The notes: generated by a model not told the origin, from the sequence alone. A stretch of 49,833 nt of DNA from CAZOJJ01 sp964580105 (GCA_964580105.1 CAZOJJ010000019.1:1-49833), one strand, 5' to 3'; counted from the first letter of the stretch, positions 15,639 through 25,573 are shown. A program made the numbers and translations.

Positions 15639-16703
15639 TCACAACACCAGCAGCGTCTTCGGCGACGCCGTCAGGTTCTCGTGCCCGCCCTCCCGCACGA
15701 CGGCGAGGTCTTCGATCCGCACGCCGAACCGATCGGGCAGGTACACCCCCGGCTCGATGGTGACGGCGGCCCCGGCGGGCAGCACGTCCTCCACGCGCGA
15801 CGAGAGGCGCGGCCACTCGTGCGTCTGGAGCCCAATCCCGTGGCCGAGGCTGTGGGCAAACGCCTCGCCGTACCCGGCCGCCGCGATGACCGCACGGGCG
15901 GCCTGGTCGATCTCGCGGCCCGTCTTCCCCGCCGCGAGCACGTCGAGGGCGGCCTGCTGCGCGTCGAGGACGACGCCGTAGACCGTGCGCGCCTCGGGGT
16001 CGGGCTCACCGACGGCCACCGTCCGCGTCATGTCCGAGGCGTAGCCGTCGCGGACGCCGCCCATGTCGATCAGGACGAGCTCGCCGGGGCGGATCGTCCG
16101 GCTCGTCGGCCGCGCGTGCGGGAGCGCCGCGCGCGCGCCGCTGGCGACGATGGGCTCGAAGGCCATCCGCTCGCAGCCTCGCTTGAGGTGCTGATAGACG
16201 ATTTCGGCGGCGAGGTCGAGCTCGCTCATCCCCGGCTGGACGTACGGGAGGATTTCTTCGAACACGGCGTCCGTGACGGCCTGCGCCGCCCGGATCGCAT
16301 CGATCTCGGGCTCGGACTTCGCCGCGACCTCCTCGACCAGCAGGTCGGCCACGGGCTGCACCTTCACGTCGGGCAGCAGCAGGCGCAGCCGCTCCAGGTC
16401 GGCCACGGTCAGGTGGTCGGCCTGGACGAGCACGGCCTCGGCGTCGCCGAGGAGCCCCTCCTCGGCGACGTGCTCGAAGAGCCGGTAGCCCGGCACGTGC
16501 ACCTCCGCCTCGGCGACCTCCTGACGAGCCTGAACGGCGTAGCGGCCGTCCGTGACGAAGTGCGCGGCATCGCGCGTCACGACGAGCACGCCGTTCGACC
16601 CGGTGAAACCGACGGCCCAGCGCACGTCCGGCAGGAACGTGACCAGGAGCGCGTCGGCGTCGAGGCCGGCGACGAGGCGGCGGATGCGGTCGAGGCGGCT
16701 CAC
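15639..16703 (-). CDS. Xaa-Pro aminopeptidase/M24-family metallopeptidase
   Basis: A 354-residue 'pita-bread' fold peptidase with an N-terminal creatinase-like domain (~1-125) and a catalytic M24B domain (~130-354). All five metal ligands are visible: D213 in 'LIDMGG', D224 in 'ASDMTRT', H288 in 'HSLGHGIG', E317 in 'VTIEPGVY' and E331 in 'VRIEDL'. It removes N-terminal residues preceding proline, or cleaves X-Pro dipeptides; PepP and PepQ cannot be separated here. It starts at a GTG overlapping the guaB stop (GTGA), so it is coupled to guaB. Confidence 0.9.
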   Translation of the reverse strand: MSRLDRIRRLVAGLDADALLVTFLPDVRWAVGFTGSNGVLVVTRDAAHFVTDGRYAVQARQEVAEAEVHVPGYRLFEHVAEEGLLGDAEAVLVQADHLTVADLERLRLLLPDVKVQPVADLLVEEVAAKSEPEIDAIRAAQAVTDAVFEEILPYVQPGMSELDLAAEIVYQHLKRGCERMAFEPIVASGARAALPHARPTSRTIRPGELVLIDMGGVRDGYASDMTRTVAVGEPDPEARTVYGVVLDAQQAALDVLAAGKTGREIDQAARAVIAAAGYGEAFAHSLGHGIGLQTHEWPRLSSRVEDVLPAGAAVTIEPGVYLPDRFGVRIEDLAVVREGGHENLTASPKTLLVL

Positions 16704-18166
16704 GAGCGCGTCGAGTAGTTGGGTGCCTCCTGCGTGATCGTGATGTCGTGCGGGTGGCTCTCGCGCAGCCCGGCGCCGGTGATGCGGACGAACTGCGCCC
16801 GCTCCTGGAGCGCTTCGACCGACCCGCAGCCGCAGTAGCCCATCGCCGCGCGGAGGCCGCCGATCATCTGGTAGATGACCTCTTCGAGCGAGCCCTTGTA
16901 CGGCACGCGCCCCTCGATCCCTTCGGGCACGAGCTTCTTGAGGTCGTCCTCGGCGTCCTGGAAGTAGCGGTCCTTCGAGCCCTTCGCCATCGCGCCGATC
17001 GAGCCCATCCCCCGGTATTGCTTGTACTTGCGGCCCTCGTAGAGCAGCGTCTCGCCCGGGCTCTCCTCGACGCCCGCGAAGAGGCCGCCGATCATGACCG
17101 AGTCCGCCCCGGCGGCGAGCGCCTTGGGGATGTCGCCCGTCTGCTTGACGCCCCCGTCGGCGATGATCGGCACGTCGTACTTGCGGGCGGCCTCGGCGCT
17201 GTCGAGGATGGCCGTGAGCTGCGGCACGCCGACGCCGGCCACGACGCGCGTGGTGCAGATCGAACCGGGCCCGATGCCGATCTTGACGGCGTCCGCCCCG
17301 GCGTGAATGAGGGCCTCGGTACCCAGCGCCGTCGCCACGTTGCCGGCGATGACCTGCAACCCGCCGTGGCGCGCCTTCACGCGCTCGACCATCGCGATGA
17401 CGCCCTCCGAGTGGCCGTGCGCGGTGTCCACGACGACGAAGTCCGCGCCCGCCTCGGCGAGGGCGGCCACCCGCTCCATCGTGTCGCCCGCGATGCCGAC
17501 GGCGGCGCCGACGCGGAGGCGGCCGTATTCGTCCTTGCAGGCATTCGGGTGCTTCTTCTTCTTCTGGATGTCCTTGAACGTGATGAGCCCGCGCATCAGC
17601 CCGGCCTCGTCCACGACGGGCAGCTTCTCGATCTTGTGCTTCTGGAGGATCTGCTCGGCCTCGTCGAGCGTGGTGCCGACGGGGGCCGTGACCAGCGGCG
17701 CCTTCGTCATGACCGAGGCGAGCGGAGCCCCGTTGTCCGGCTCGAACCGGAGGTCGCGGTTGGTGACGATGCCGACGAGCCGGTTCGCGTCGTCCACGAC
17801 TGGAATGCCGCCGATGTGGTAGCGGGCCATCCGCTCCCGCGCGTCGCCGACGGTGTGCGTGGGCGAGAGCGTGATCGGGTCGAGGATCATCCCGCTCTCG
17901 GAGCGCTTGACGCGCCGCACCTCGGCCGCCTGCCGCTCGATGGGCATGTTCTTGTGGAGCACGCCCACGCCGCCCATCCTCGCCATTGCGATGGCCATGT
18001 CGCTCTCGGTGACCGTGTCCATCGCGGCCGAGAGGAGCGGGATGTTGAGGCGGATGGTGCGCGTGAGCCGGGCCGAGGTGTCCACCTCGCGCGGCATGAC
18101 GCTGGAGCGGGCCGGGACGAGGAGGACGTCGTCGTAGGTGAGTCCGTCGGAGACGATCTTGTTCAT
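16700..18166 (-). CDS. guaB: Inosine-5'-monophosphate dehydrogenase
   Basis: A 488-residue enzyme oxidising IMP to XMP with NAD+, the first committed step of GMP synthesis. Signatures: N-terminal 'GLTYDDVLLVPA', two CBS domains (~95-205), 'IAGNVAT', the catalytic loop 'GIGPGSICTTR' with nucleophile C304, 'IIADGGVK' and 'GSIGAMAKGSKDRYFQ'. The ATG at 18166 gives the usual N-terminus. The reading frame runs open further upstream into the minisatellite, but that extension is low-complexity, changes frame across the gap and is not part of GuaB. It is the first gene of the reverse operon to 7979; its promoter must lie within or beyond the repeat/gap region. Confidence 0.96.
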   Translation of the reverse strand: MNKIVSDGLTYDDVLLVPARSSVMPREVDTSARLTRTIRLNIPLLSAAMDTVTESDMAIAMARMGGVGVLHKNMPIERQAAEVRRVKRSESGMILDPITLSPTHTVGDARERMARYHIGGIPVVDDANRLVGIVTNRDLRFEPDNGAPLASVMTKAPLVTAPVGTTLDEAEQILQKHKIEKLPVVDEAGLMRGLITFKDIQKKKKHPNACKDEYGRLRVGAAVGIAGDTMERVAALAEAGADFVVVDTAHGHSEGVIAMVERVKARHGGLQVIAGNVATALGTEALIHAGADAVKIGIGPGSICTTRVVAGVGVPQLTAILDSAEAARKYDVPIIADGGVKQTGDIPKALAAGADSVMIGGLFAGVEESPGETLLYEGRKYKQYRGMGSIGAMAKGSKDRYFQDAEDDLKKLVPEGIEGRVPYKGSLEEVIYQMIGGLRAAMGYCGCGSVEALQERAQFVRITGAGLRESHPHDITITQEAPNYSTRS

Positions 18167-18282
18167 GGCAGTCGGGGTGGCGGGGCTTGGAGGCTGTTTG
18201 GGGACGTGCTCTCCCCTCGGTTTGGGGTCATCCCGGCCTCCGGGGCTCCGAGCCGGGAGCTCCACGTGCCCGATCGCCCCGT

Positions 18283-18342
18283 CTGGAGATCCCGTTGGAG
18301 ATCCCGTTGGAGATCCCGTTGGAGATCCCGTTGGAGATCCCG
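18283..18342. repeat. 12-bp minisatellite, left block
   Basis: Five copies of TTGGAGATCCCG (the first imperfect) run into the 100-N gap. On the minus strand the unit is CGGGATCTCCAA. Confidence 0.9.
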
Positions 18343-18442
18343 NNNNNNNNNNNNNNNNNNNNNNNNNNNNNNNNNNNNNNNNNNNNNNNNNNNNNNNNNN
18401 NNNNNNNNNNNNNNNNNNNNNNNNNNNNNNNNNNNNNNNNNN
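18343..18442. other. Scaffold gap (100 N) inside the 12-bp minisatellite
   Basis: Exactly 100 N flanked on both sides by the same 12-bp unit. The repeat phase is not preserved across it, so the N count is a placeholder and the array length is unknown. Confidence 0.95.
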
Positions 18443-18509
18443 GATCCCGTTGGAGATCCCGTTGGAGATCCCGTTGGAGATCCCGTTGGAGATCCCGTTG
18501 GAGATCCCG
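18443..18509. repeat. 12-bp minisatellite, right block
   Basis: A partial unit (GATCCCG) and five perfect copies of TTGGAGATCCCG. With the left block this is at least ten copies. Confidence 0.9.
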
Positions 18510-18594
18510 AAAGCGAAGCGTCCCGAAGGAATCACGTCCGGGATGACACGCGGGAAGGGTGAAGGCGACGCCCATGGATGCCCCAAACGGGTTC

Positions 18595-19443
18595 TTAGAA
18601 CACGATGGACTTGAGCTTGACGCGGCGGCGGAGGGCGTTGACCTCGTGGGGCTGGAGGCGCCGCCAGCGGCCCCGGCGCAGGCCGGTCAGGTCGAGCCCG
18701 GCGTAGTGCGTACGGTCGAGGGCGCGGACTTCGTGCCCGAGCACCTCGAACATCCGGCGAACCTGCCGGTTGCGCCCCTCGTGGATCTGGAGCGCCACGG
18801 TCCGCCGGTCGTCGCCGACATAGCCGACGTGGTCCGCCGAGGCCGGTCCGTCCTCCAGCTCGACGCCGAGGCGGAGCCGGTCGAGCTGGTCGGGTTTGAC
18901 GGCCTCGGTCGTGGTGACGACGTAGAGCTTCTCGACGCCGTAGCGCGGGTGCATCAGCCGGTGCGCGAGGTCGCCGTCGTTGGTGAGCAGCAGCGCCCCC
19001 GTCGTGTCGCGGTCGAGGCGGCCGACCGGGAAGAGGGCCGCTTTCTGGTGCGCGGGCAGGTCGAGCAGGTCCATCACCGTGCGACGGTCGCGCTCGTCGT
19101 CCTTCGTCGTGATGGTGTCGCGCGGCTTGTTGAGGAGCACGTAGACCGGCGCAGCAGGCCGGACGGGATGCCCGTCGAAGGCCACGTCGTCGGAAGGCGT
19201 CACCTTCGTCCCCAGCGCCGTCACGACCTCGCCGTTGACGGTCACGCGCCCCGCGGCGATGAGCGCGTCGGCCTCGCGGCGGGAGGCGACGCCGGCACGG
19301 GCGAGAAAGCGGTTGAGGCGAACCGGCTCGTCGGGCTTCAGGGCCGACGGCGCGGGCGAGGGCCCTCCGTCCTGCCGCTGCTTGCGCTCGCGGACCTTCC
19401 GGCGGCGCGTCGAGGCGTCGGGGTTCTTGCGAGGTTTAGGCAT
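18595..19443 (-). CDS. rluB: RluB/RsuA-family rRNA pseudouridine synthase
   Basis: I use the ATG at 19443 (282 residues), which overlaps the scpB stop; a GTG at 19461 adds six residues. A basic N-terminal tail is followed by an S4 RNA-binding domain (~42-90, 'VRLNRFLARAGVASRREAD'). The pseudouridine synthase domain has catalytic Asp144 in 'GRLDRDTTGALLLTNDG' and then 'LHEGRNRQVRRM'-type residues ('IHEGRNRQVRRMFE'). RluB isomerises U2605 of 23S rRNA in E. coli; RsuA and RluE homologues are close, so target specificity is inferred. It is the last gene of a scpA-scpB-rluB cluster, a common bacterial arrangement. Confidence 0.88.
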   Translation of the reverse strand: MPKPRKNPDASTRRRKVRERKQRQDGGPSPAPSALKPDEPVRLNRFLARAGVASRREADALIAAGRVTVNGEVVTALGTKVTPSDDVAFDGHPVRPAAPVYVLLNKPRDTITTKDDERDRRTVMDLLDLPAHQKAALFPVGRLDRDTTGALLLTNDGDLAHRLMHPRYGVEKLYVVTTTEAVKPDQLDRLRLGVELEDGPASADHVGYVGDDRRTVALQIHEGRNRQVRRMFEVLGHEVRALDRTHYAGLDLTGLRRGRWRRLQPHEVNALRRRVKLKSIVF

Positions 19444-20086
19444 CGGGCGTGACGGGTTCACGTGGCAGGGCGTCCCCGTCCGACCCGGGGCGCTCGCCCA
19501 GCTCGTGCATCAGGGCGGCGCGCTCGCGGGTGAAGGCGGGGTCGGCGAGGAGTTCCTCGATCTCGCGCGGGCGCGGCAGCTCGTCGAGAGTGCCGAGGCC
19601 GAACTGGTCGAGGAAGGTTTCGGTCGTACCATACAATAACGGCCTTCCTACCGTCTCGCTCCGGCCGACGACCGTGATGAAGTCGCGCTCCATGAGTTGC
19701 CGGATCGCGTAGTCCGAGTTGACGCCGCGCACGAAGTCGATTTCCGGCTTCGACGTCGGCTGCCGGTAGGCGACGATGGCGAGCGTTTCGAGCAGCGAGC
19801 GCGAGAGCTTCCGCTCCTCGGTCTCGACCAGCAGCGCGCGGACGAACGGGGCGACGTCGTCCACGGTGGCGAAGCGGTAGCCTCCTCCCCAGGCGTGGAT
19901 GCGGAAGGCGCGGTGCCCGTCCCGGTACGCCCGGTTGAGCCGCTCGACGGCCGCCTCGACGGCCGCCTCGTCCACCTCGGCGCCCGTCACCTCCTCCACG
20001 ACGCGGCCGAGGCGGCGGGCCGTCACCGGCTCGTCGGCCGCGAAGAGGACGGCTTCGATGGCGCGGTCCAGGAGGGTGTGGTTCAT
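19436..20086 (-). CDS. scpB: Segregation and condensation protein B
   Basis: A 216-residue ScpB with two winged-helix domains. Signatures: 'AIEAVLFAADEPVTARRL' at the N-terminus, 'ALLETLAIVAYRQP'-type block ('SLLETLAIVAYRQPTSK'), 'IDFVRGVNSDYAIRQLMERDFI' and 'GRPLLYGTTETFLDQFGL'. It binds the ScpA C-terminus in the SMC-ScpAB complex that compacts and segregates the chromosome. Its ATG overlaps the scpA stop (ATGA). The P-L-L-Y segment is encoded across a CAATAACGG site, using TTA and TTG for leucine. Confidence 0.93.
   Translation of the reverse strand: MNHTLLDRAIEAVLFAADEPVTARRLGRVVEEVTGAEVDEAAVEAAVERLNRAYRDGHRAFRIHAWGGGYRFATVDDVAPFVRALLVETEERKLSRSLLETLAIVAYRQPTSKPEIDFVRGVNSDYAIRQLMERDFITVVGRSETVGRPLLYGTTETFLDQFGLGTLDELPRPREIEELLADPAFTRERAALMHELGERPGSDGDALPREPVTPDA
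19631..19642 (+). repeat. CAATAACGG motif, copy 6 (in scpB)
   Basis: ATACAATAACGG within scpB; read on the coding strand as CCG TTA TTG TAT, using two leucine codons otherwise avoided here. Confidence 0.6.
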
Positions 20087-20886
20087 GCGTCGAGGGGGGC
20101 GGGCTCGCTGCGGGTGGTCTCTTCGCCGATTTCCTTCGGTGCGCGTTCGCTTTCTCGGACGGGCGCGAGCGGCGGCGGCACCTGCGCTTCGAGCGCGAAG
20201 TCCTCGGCGTCCACGCCGAGGGTGAGGCGGAGGCGTTGCTGCTGGAGCAGGTCGAGCACGGCGAGGAACGTCACGATGACGAACGCGCGGGGCTGCTTCT
20301 CCACGAGCGCGACGAACGAGACGGGGCCGTCGGCCGCGCGGCTCAGAACGTACGCGCGCTGGCCCTCGATGGTGTAGGCGTAGCGGCGGGGCGCGTGACG
20401 CGGAGGCTCCTCGGCCGGCGCCTTCTCCAGCACCTTCTGGAGCACCCCGATCAGGTCGAACAGCGAGACCCGGTAGGTGACCTCGCCCTCCTCCCGCGCC
20501 AGCCGCACCGCCGAGGCGGCGCCGCGGGGGAAGTGCTCGTGCCGCTCGGTCCAGCGCCGCTCCAGGTGCGCCGCCGCCTCCTTGTAGCGCATGTACTCCA
20601 GCAGCCGCTCGACGAGCTCCTTCCGAGGGTCGATGGGCTCGCCCTCCTCGTCGAACTCCGCGCGCGGGAGGAGCATCCGCGCCTTGATCTGGATCAGCAT
20701 CGCCGCCATGTAGATGAAGTCGGCGGCGCCGTCGAGGTCGATCTGCTCCAGGAGGCGGACGTACGCCAGGAACTCGTCCGTGATCTGCGCGATGGGGATG
20801 TCGTAGACGTCGAGTTCGTCGCGCCGGATGAAGAACAGCAGCAGGTCGAGCGGCCCTTCAAACTGGTCGAGGCGGACGCGGTACAT
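20083..20886 (-). CDS. scpA: Segregation and condensation protein A
   Basis: A 267-residue kleisin started at the ATG at 20886, which directly gives 'MYRVRLDQFEGPLDLLLFFI', the invariant ScpA N-terminus. Further blocks: 'DIPIAQITDEFLAYV', 'AADFIYMAAMLIQIKARMLLP' and 'RLLEYMRYKEAA'. It bridges the SMC heads and recruits ScpB. The open frame upstream of 20886 is an Arg/Pro-rich shadow of the epimerase gene. It lies 46 bp after the epimerase stop and is coupled to scpB. Confidence 0.93.
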   Translation of the reverse strand: MYRVRLDQFEGPLDLLLFFIRRDELDVYDIPIAQITDEFLAYVRLLEQIDLDGAADFIYMAAMLIQIKARMLLPRAEFDEEGEPIDPRKELVERLLEYMRYKEAAAHLERRWTERHEHFPRGAASAVRLAREEGEVTYRVSLFDLIGVLQKVLEKAPAEEPPRHAPRRYAYTIEGQRAYVLSRAADGPVSFVALVEKQPRAFVIVTFLAVLDLLQQQRLRLTLGVDAEDFALEAQVPPPLAPVRESERAPKEIGEETTRSEPAPLDA

Positions 20887-20932
20887 CCCGGAGGGGGCAG
20901 GCGTGAGGGATGCCTCGGAAGGTACGACAGCC

Positions 20933-21949
<1,017 letters not shown>

Positions 21950-22040
21950 GGGAGGATGTGCTAAAGCGTATTGCGTGCTTCGTACCGCCCCGAGGTGGCG
22001 AGATGGCCTCCTTACGTAAGACGCGGTACGGATTTCGGCA
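21950..22040. promoter_or_regulatory. Epimerase upstream region with nested inverted repeats
   Basis: 91 bp between the M16 peptidase stop and the epimerase ATG. It holds an inverted pair CGTACCGC (21981-21988) and GCGGTACG (22023-22030) and a perfect 10-bp palindrome CTTACGTAAG (22011-22020). It may combine a peptidase terminator and an epimerase promoter; the promoter-like word TACGCTTT on the minus strand is weak. Confidence 0.35.
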
Positions 22041-23288
22041 TCAACTGGGTACGAAGGCGACGCTGGAGAGGCGGTCTTCCTGGAACAGCTCCTCGGCCAC
22101 GGCCCGGACGTCCTCGGCGGTTACGGCGTCGATCTCGTCCATCACCTCATCCAGCGTGAAATAGCGCTCGAAGGTGAGCTCGACGCGGCCGAGGCGCATC
22201 ATCCGGTTGCTCATGCTCTCCAGCCCGAGCATGATGGAGCCTTTGAGCTGCTGGCGGGCGCGCTCCAGCATCCGCGCGGACACCGGCGCCTCGGCCATCT
22301 TCTGCAGCTCGCGCACGACCAGCTTCCGCGCCCGGTCCACCTTCCCCGCGTCCACGCCGAGGTAGACGCCGAAGTCGCCCGCGTCGGCCATCATGTTGGC
22401 GAAGGAATAGACCGCATAGCAGTAGCCGTACTTCTCGCGGATGTTCTGGTTGAGCCGGCTCGACATCCCGCCGCCGAGGAGCGTGTTGAGGAGCGAGACG
22501 ACCGTCCGGCGCGGGTCGAGCGAGCCGTAGGCGCGCGTGCCGACGACGAGGTGGGCCTGCTGGATGGGCCGGTCGATGACGACGTGCTCGGGACGATACC
22601 CGTTGGCGGGCTGGCGCTCGAGCGGGCGCGGCGCCCGCTCGAAGCCTTCCAGGAGGCGTTCCACCTTCCGGACCACGTCGCGGTGCTCGACGTGCCCGGC
22701 CACGGCGACGACGAGCCGGTTGGGCACGTAGTGCCGGCCGATGAACGAGGCGAGATCGTCGCGCTCGAAGCTGCGCACCGTCTCGGGCGTGCCGATGACC
22801 GGCCGCCCGAGCGGGTGGTCCGGATACATCAGCGCCTCGTAGTGGTCGAAGACGTGGTCCTCGGGGTTGTCCTCGTACATCTTGATCTCCTCGATCACCA
22901 CGTCCTTCTCCTTCTCGATCTCGCGGGGCGGGAGCGTCGGGCGAAGGACGAGGTCGAGGACGGTGTCGAGCGCGCGGCCGAGGTGCTCGTCGAGGCCGCG
23001 TGCGTAGAAGCAGGTGTGCTCCTTGGCCGTGAACGCGTTGAGGTACCCGCCGACGGCCTCCATCCGCTGGTTGATCTGGTAGCCGCGCCGCCGCTCGGTC
23101 CCCTTGAACACCATGTGCTCTATGAAGTGCGTCATGCCGCCCTCGCGCGGCGCCTCGTCGCGGCTGCCGGCGTGGACCCAGACGCCGACCGAGACGGAAC
23201 GGACGGACGGGATCTGCTCGGTGACGACGCGGACGCCGCCGGGCAGCTCGGTGCGTTCGAAGGCGGGGAGGACGACGGGGGCGGGCAT
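22041..23288 (-). CDS. M16-family zinc metallopeptidase (processing-peptidase-like)
   Basis: A 415-residue single-unit M16B peptidase. The inverted zinc motif H-x-x-E-H is 'HFIEH' (H54, E57, H58), the distal ligand is E134 in 'KDVVIEEIKMYEDNPED', and 'GGYLNAFTAKEHTCFYARGL' and 'LLGGGMSSRLNQNIREKYGYCY' are classical blocks. The active-site residues are intact, so it is the catalytic rather than the inactive partner type. There is no signal peptide, so it is likely cytoplasmic. It resembles Bacillus MlpA/YmxG-like and mitochondrial processing peptidases; the substrate is unknown. Confidence 0.9.
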   Translation of the reverse strand: MPAPVVLPAFERTELPGGVRVVTEQIPSVRSVSVGVWVHAGSRDEAPREGGMTHFIEHMVFKGTERRRGYQINQRMEAVGGYLNAFTAKEHTCFYARGLDEHLGRALDTVLDLVLRPTLPPREIEKEKDVVIEEIKMYEDNPEDHVFDHYEALMYPDHPLGRPVIGTPETVRSFERDDLASFIGRHYVPNRLVVAVAGHVEHRDVVRKVERLLEGFERAPRPLERQPANGYRPEHVVIDRPIQQAHLVVGTRAYGSLDPRRTVVSLLNTLLGGGMSSRLNQNIREKYGYCYAVYSFANMMADAGDFGVYLGVDAGKVDRARKLVVRELQKMAEAPVSARMLERARQQLKGSIMLGLESMSNRMMRLGRVELTFERYFTLDEVMDEIDAVTAEDVRAVAEELFQEDRLSSVAFVPS

Positions 23289-23312
23289 GGGGGACCGATT
23301 TCAGGCAGGGCG

Positions 23313-23320
23313 CGAAGATA
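23313..23320 (-). promoter_or_regulatory. Predicted -7 element of the M16 peptidase gene (TATCTTCG)
   Basis: The minus strand reads TATCTTCG 24 bp upstream of the ATG at 23288, matching TAnnTTnG. Confidence 0.45.
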
Positions 23321-23403
23321 CGCGCCCGCTCGATCCGGGCTCCGCCTTCCCCGAGGCTTAATGCGCGCCGCCCGCTTGCCCCTCGGACGGCCCACCTCGG
23401 TAC

Positions 23404-23438
23404 GCGGACGGGGCGGCTCGCCGAGCCGCCCCGTCCGC
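23404..23438 (-). terminator. Strong hairpin terminator after the acyl-CoA dehydrogenase gene
   Basis: Two perfect 17-nt arms (23404-23420 and 23422-23438), almost all G/C, start 19 bp past the dehydrogenase stop. There is no T tract. It lies upstream of the M16 promoter element. Confidence 0.7.
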
Positions 23439-23457
23439 ATTCCCACCGGGGCCGGGC

Positions 23458-25491
23458 TTACGCCTTGGCCGCCGCAGGCTTGGAGGCACCGTCGCCGGCC
23501 GACGCCTCGCCGTCCGTGGGCGTGAAGGGCTCGCGTCCGCCGGGGAACTGCTTGATGAAAGCCTCCCGGACCGTCCGACCGGTGCCCTCGGCCACGGGCG
23601 AGGCCTCGTGGATGTAGAACCGCTCGTTCGGCAGCGTGTCGTTGTAGGCGATGGCGGCGGCGGCGGCGCGGAGCATCGCCTCGTCGCTGTTGCGGTCGAG
23701 CGCCTTCACGTTCGCCTCGATCTCTTCGTGCGCCATGTGGAGGAAGAAGAGGCCGGCGGCCTTGTCCTTCTCCCACGCCACCCCGCTGGCGCCCTGCGCC
23801 ATCTGCTGGTCGAGCTTCGCGAGCACGCAGGCCCAGGCGTACATGAGCACGGCGTTGCGCGCGAGGCGGGCCTGGACGGCCTGCCGGTTGACGATCTCGG
23901 CATCGAGCCGCTTGCTGGCCAGCTTGAAAGCGCGCGTGTGGGTCTGCACGTGCCCGGCCAGCCGGTCGGCGAAGCTCTTGAGCGAGGGATGCAGGCGCGT
24001 GAACGAGGGGCGCTCGACCTTCTTGCCGAGGAAGATTTCGGTCGCCAGCGGCGCGCCGGCGCGGATCGTACCCGGCTGGAAGGCCCCCTTGAGGATGCGG
24101 CCGACGTTCTCGCCGAAGCCCTGCTCGTCGTCCCACTGCACCTTGTTGAGCACGCCGAGCATGAACTCGGCGAGCTGCTTGCCGCCGTAGGCGAAGATGA
24201 ACGACTCCATGACCTCGTTCGAGCCCTCGACGATGCGGTGAATGCGGTTGTCCCGCCAGATCCGCTCGAACTCGTTCTCGGTCATGTAGCCCTCGCCGCC
24301 CATGATCTGCATGGCGTCGTCGATGACCTTCCAGCCCTCCTCGGAGCAGAACAGCTTGCAGGCGGCCGTCTCGACCATGATGTCCTTGTCGTGGCGGTCG
24401 AGGAAGCCGCACGTCATGTAGAGCATGGCGTCCATCGCGAACGTCCGCGCGTGCATCGTGGCGATGCGCTGCTGGACGAGCTCGAAGTCGGCGAGGGGGC
24501 GCTGGAACTGGTAGCGCGTGCGGGCCCACTTCGTGGCCTGGTCGGCGGCCTGCTTGGCGCCGCCGGTGACGCCGGCCGAGAGCGTGCAGCGGCCGTAGTT
24601 GAGGCAGGTGAGGGCGACCTTGAGCCCCTGCCCTTCCTTGTGCAGGAGGTTCGCCTTCGGCACGCGGACGTTCGTGAATCGGATGCGCGCCTGCCACGTC
24701 CCCCGGATGCCCGCCTTCGCGCGGTTCTTCTGGAAGACGTCCACGCCCTCCATGTCCGGCGTGACGATGAGCGCAGTGACGACCTTCTTCTCCTTCCCGG
24801 TCTTCGGGTCGGTGACCATCTGGTTGGCCATCACGGTGAACATGCCCGCGACGGCCCCCGAGGTGGACCACTTCTTCTCGCCGTTGAGGACGTAGACGCC
24901 CTCGTCCTCGCGCCACTCGCACGTCGTCTGCTGCCCGGCGGCGTCGGAGCCGACGTTGGGCTCGGAGAGGCAGAACGCCGAGAGGTACTCGCGCGCCACC
25001 TTCGGGAGGTACTCCCGCTTCTGCGCCTCAGTGCCGAAGAGCATGAGCGCCTTGCAGCCGATGGACTGGTGGGCCGAGACCATCACGGCCGTCGAGCCGC
25101 ACCGGCGGCCGAGGGTCTCCAGCACGCGGTTGTAGGAGGCCACGCCCAGGCCGAGGCCGCCGTACTCCTCCGGGATCGTCATGCCGAGCACGCCCATGTC
25201 GAACAGCCGCTTGACCACCCACTCCGGGATCACCTGCTCCTGGTCGATCATCACCGACGGGTGCTCGTTCTCCAGGTAGTCGGTGAGTTCGGCCACGAGC
25301 GCGTCGGTCCGGGCCTTCTCCTGGGGCGAGACCTGCGGGTACGGCAGCACGAGGTCCTCGCGGATGCGGCCCCAGAAGACGTTCTTGATGAAGCCCATCT
25401 CCTCCGGCTCGGGGCCGAACATGGCCTCCGTCTCGCGGATCATGGCCTGGTCACGGGCGGAGACGCCCTTGATGTTGTCGAGCAGCGACAT
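23458..25491 (-). CDS. Acyl-CoA dehydrogenase (long form with C-terminal extension)
   Basis: A 677-residue protein started at the ATG giving 'MSLLDNIKGVSARDQAMI'. The acyl-CoA dehydrogenase core (~60-440) contains 'IPEEYGGLGLG', 'CLSEPNVGSDAAGQQT' (FAD/substrate loop), 'LNGEKKWSTSG' and 'DAMQIMGGEGYMTENEFERIWRD'. The catalytic base is E422 in 'RIVEGSNEV', the position used by VLCAD/ACAD9-type enzymes. A second helical domain (~450-640) extends the C-terminus, as in VLCAD/ACAD9, and the tail is Ala/Lys-rich. It introduces the first double bond in beta-oxidation and passes electrons to ETF. No other beta-oxidation gene adjoins it. Confidence 0.9.
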   Translation of the reverse strand: MSLLDNIKGVSARDQAMIRETEAMFGPEPEEMGFIKNVFWGRIREDLVLPYPQVSPQEKARTDALVAELTDYLENEHPSVMIDQEQVIPEWVVKRLFDMGVLGMTIPEEYGGLGLGVASYNRVLETLGRRCGSTAVMVSAHQSIGCKALMLFGTEAQKREYLPKVAREYLSAFCLSEPNVGSDAAGQQTTCEWREDEGVYVLNGEKKWSTSGAVAGMFTVMANQMVTDPKTGKEKKVVTALIVTPDMEGVDVFQKNRAKAGIRGTWQARIRFTNVRVPKANLLHKEGQGLKVALTCLNYGRCTLSAGVTGGAKQAADQATKWARTRYQFQRPLADFELVQQRIATMHARTFAMDAMLYMTCGFLDRHDKDIMVETAACKLFCSEEGWKVIDDAMQIMGGEGYMTENEFERIWRDNRIHRIVEGSNEVMESFIFAYGGKQLAEFMLGVLNKVQWDDEQGFGENVGRILKGAFQPGTIRAGAPLATEIFLGKKVERPSFTRLHPSLKSFADRLAGHVQTHTRAFKLASKRLDAEIVNRQAVQARLARNAVLMYAWACVLAKLDQQMAQGASGVAWEKDKAAGLFFLHMAHEEIEANVKALDRNSDEAMLRAAAAAIAYNDTLPNERFYIHEASPVAEGTGRTVREAFIKQFPGGREPFTPTDGEASAGDGASKPAAAKA

Positions 25492-25573
25492 CGTCGTTCG
25501 GGTTGCGTGGTCGGGAACGGGCGAGGCGGGAGAGGTGCGAGCGCGAAGCGCCCCGGAAGCGCGCACGGCCTAT

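Larger units (their letters stand above)
18167..18594. other. 428-bp gene-free region upstream of guaB
   Basis: It contains a C-rich guaB leader (18167-18282), the 12-bp minisatellite with its scaffold gap, and ~85 bp leading to the rluB stop. I see no convincing TANNTTNG element or hairpin in the sequenced parts. Confidence 0.6.

Noticed and set aside
18283..18509. CRISPR array
   Set aside because: The units are contiguous 12-mers without spacers and there are no cas genes.
18167..18586. N-terminal extension of GuaB through the minisatellite and gap
   Set aside because: The frame is open only because the unit is 12 bp. The translated repeat differs on the two sides of the gap, the N run is a placeholder, and the ATG at 18166 already gives a complete IMP dehydrogenase N-terminus.
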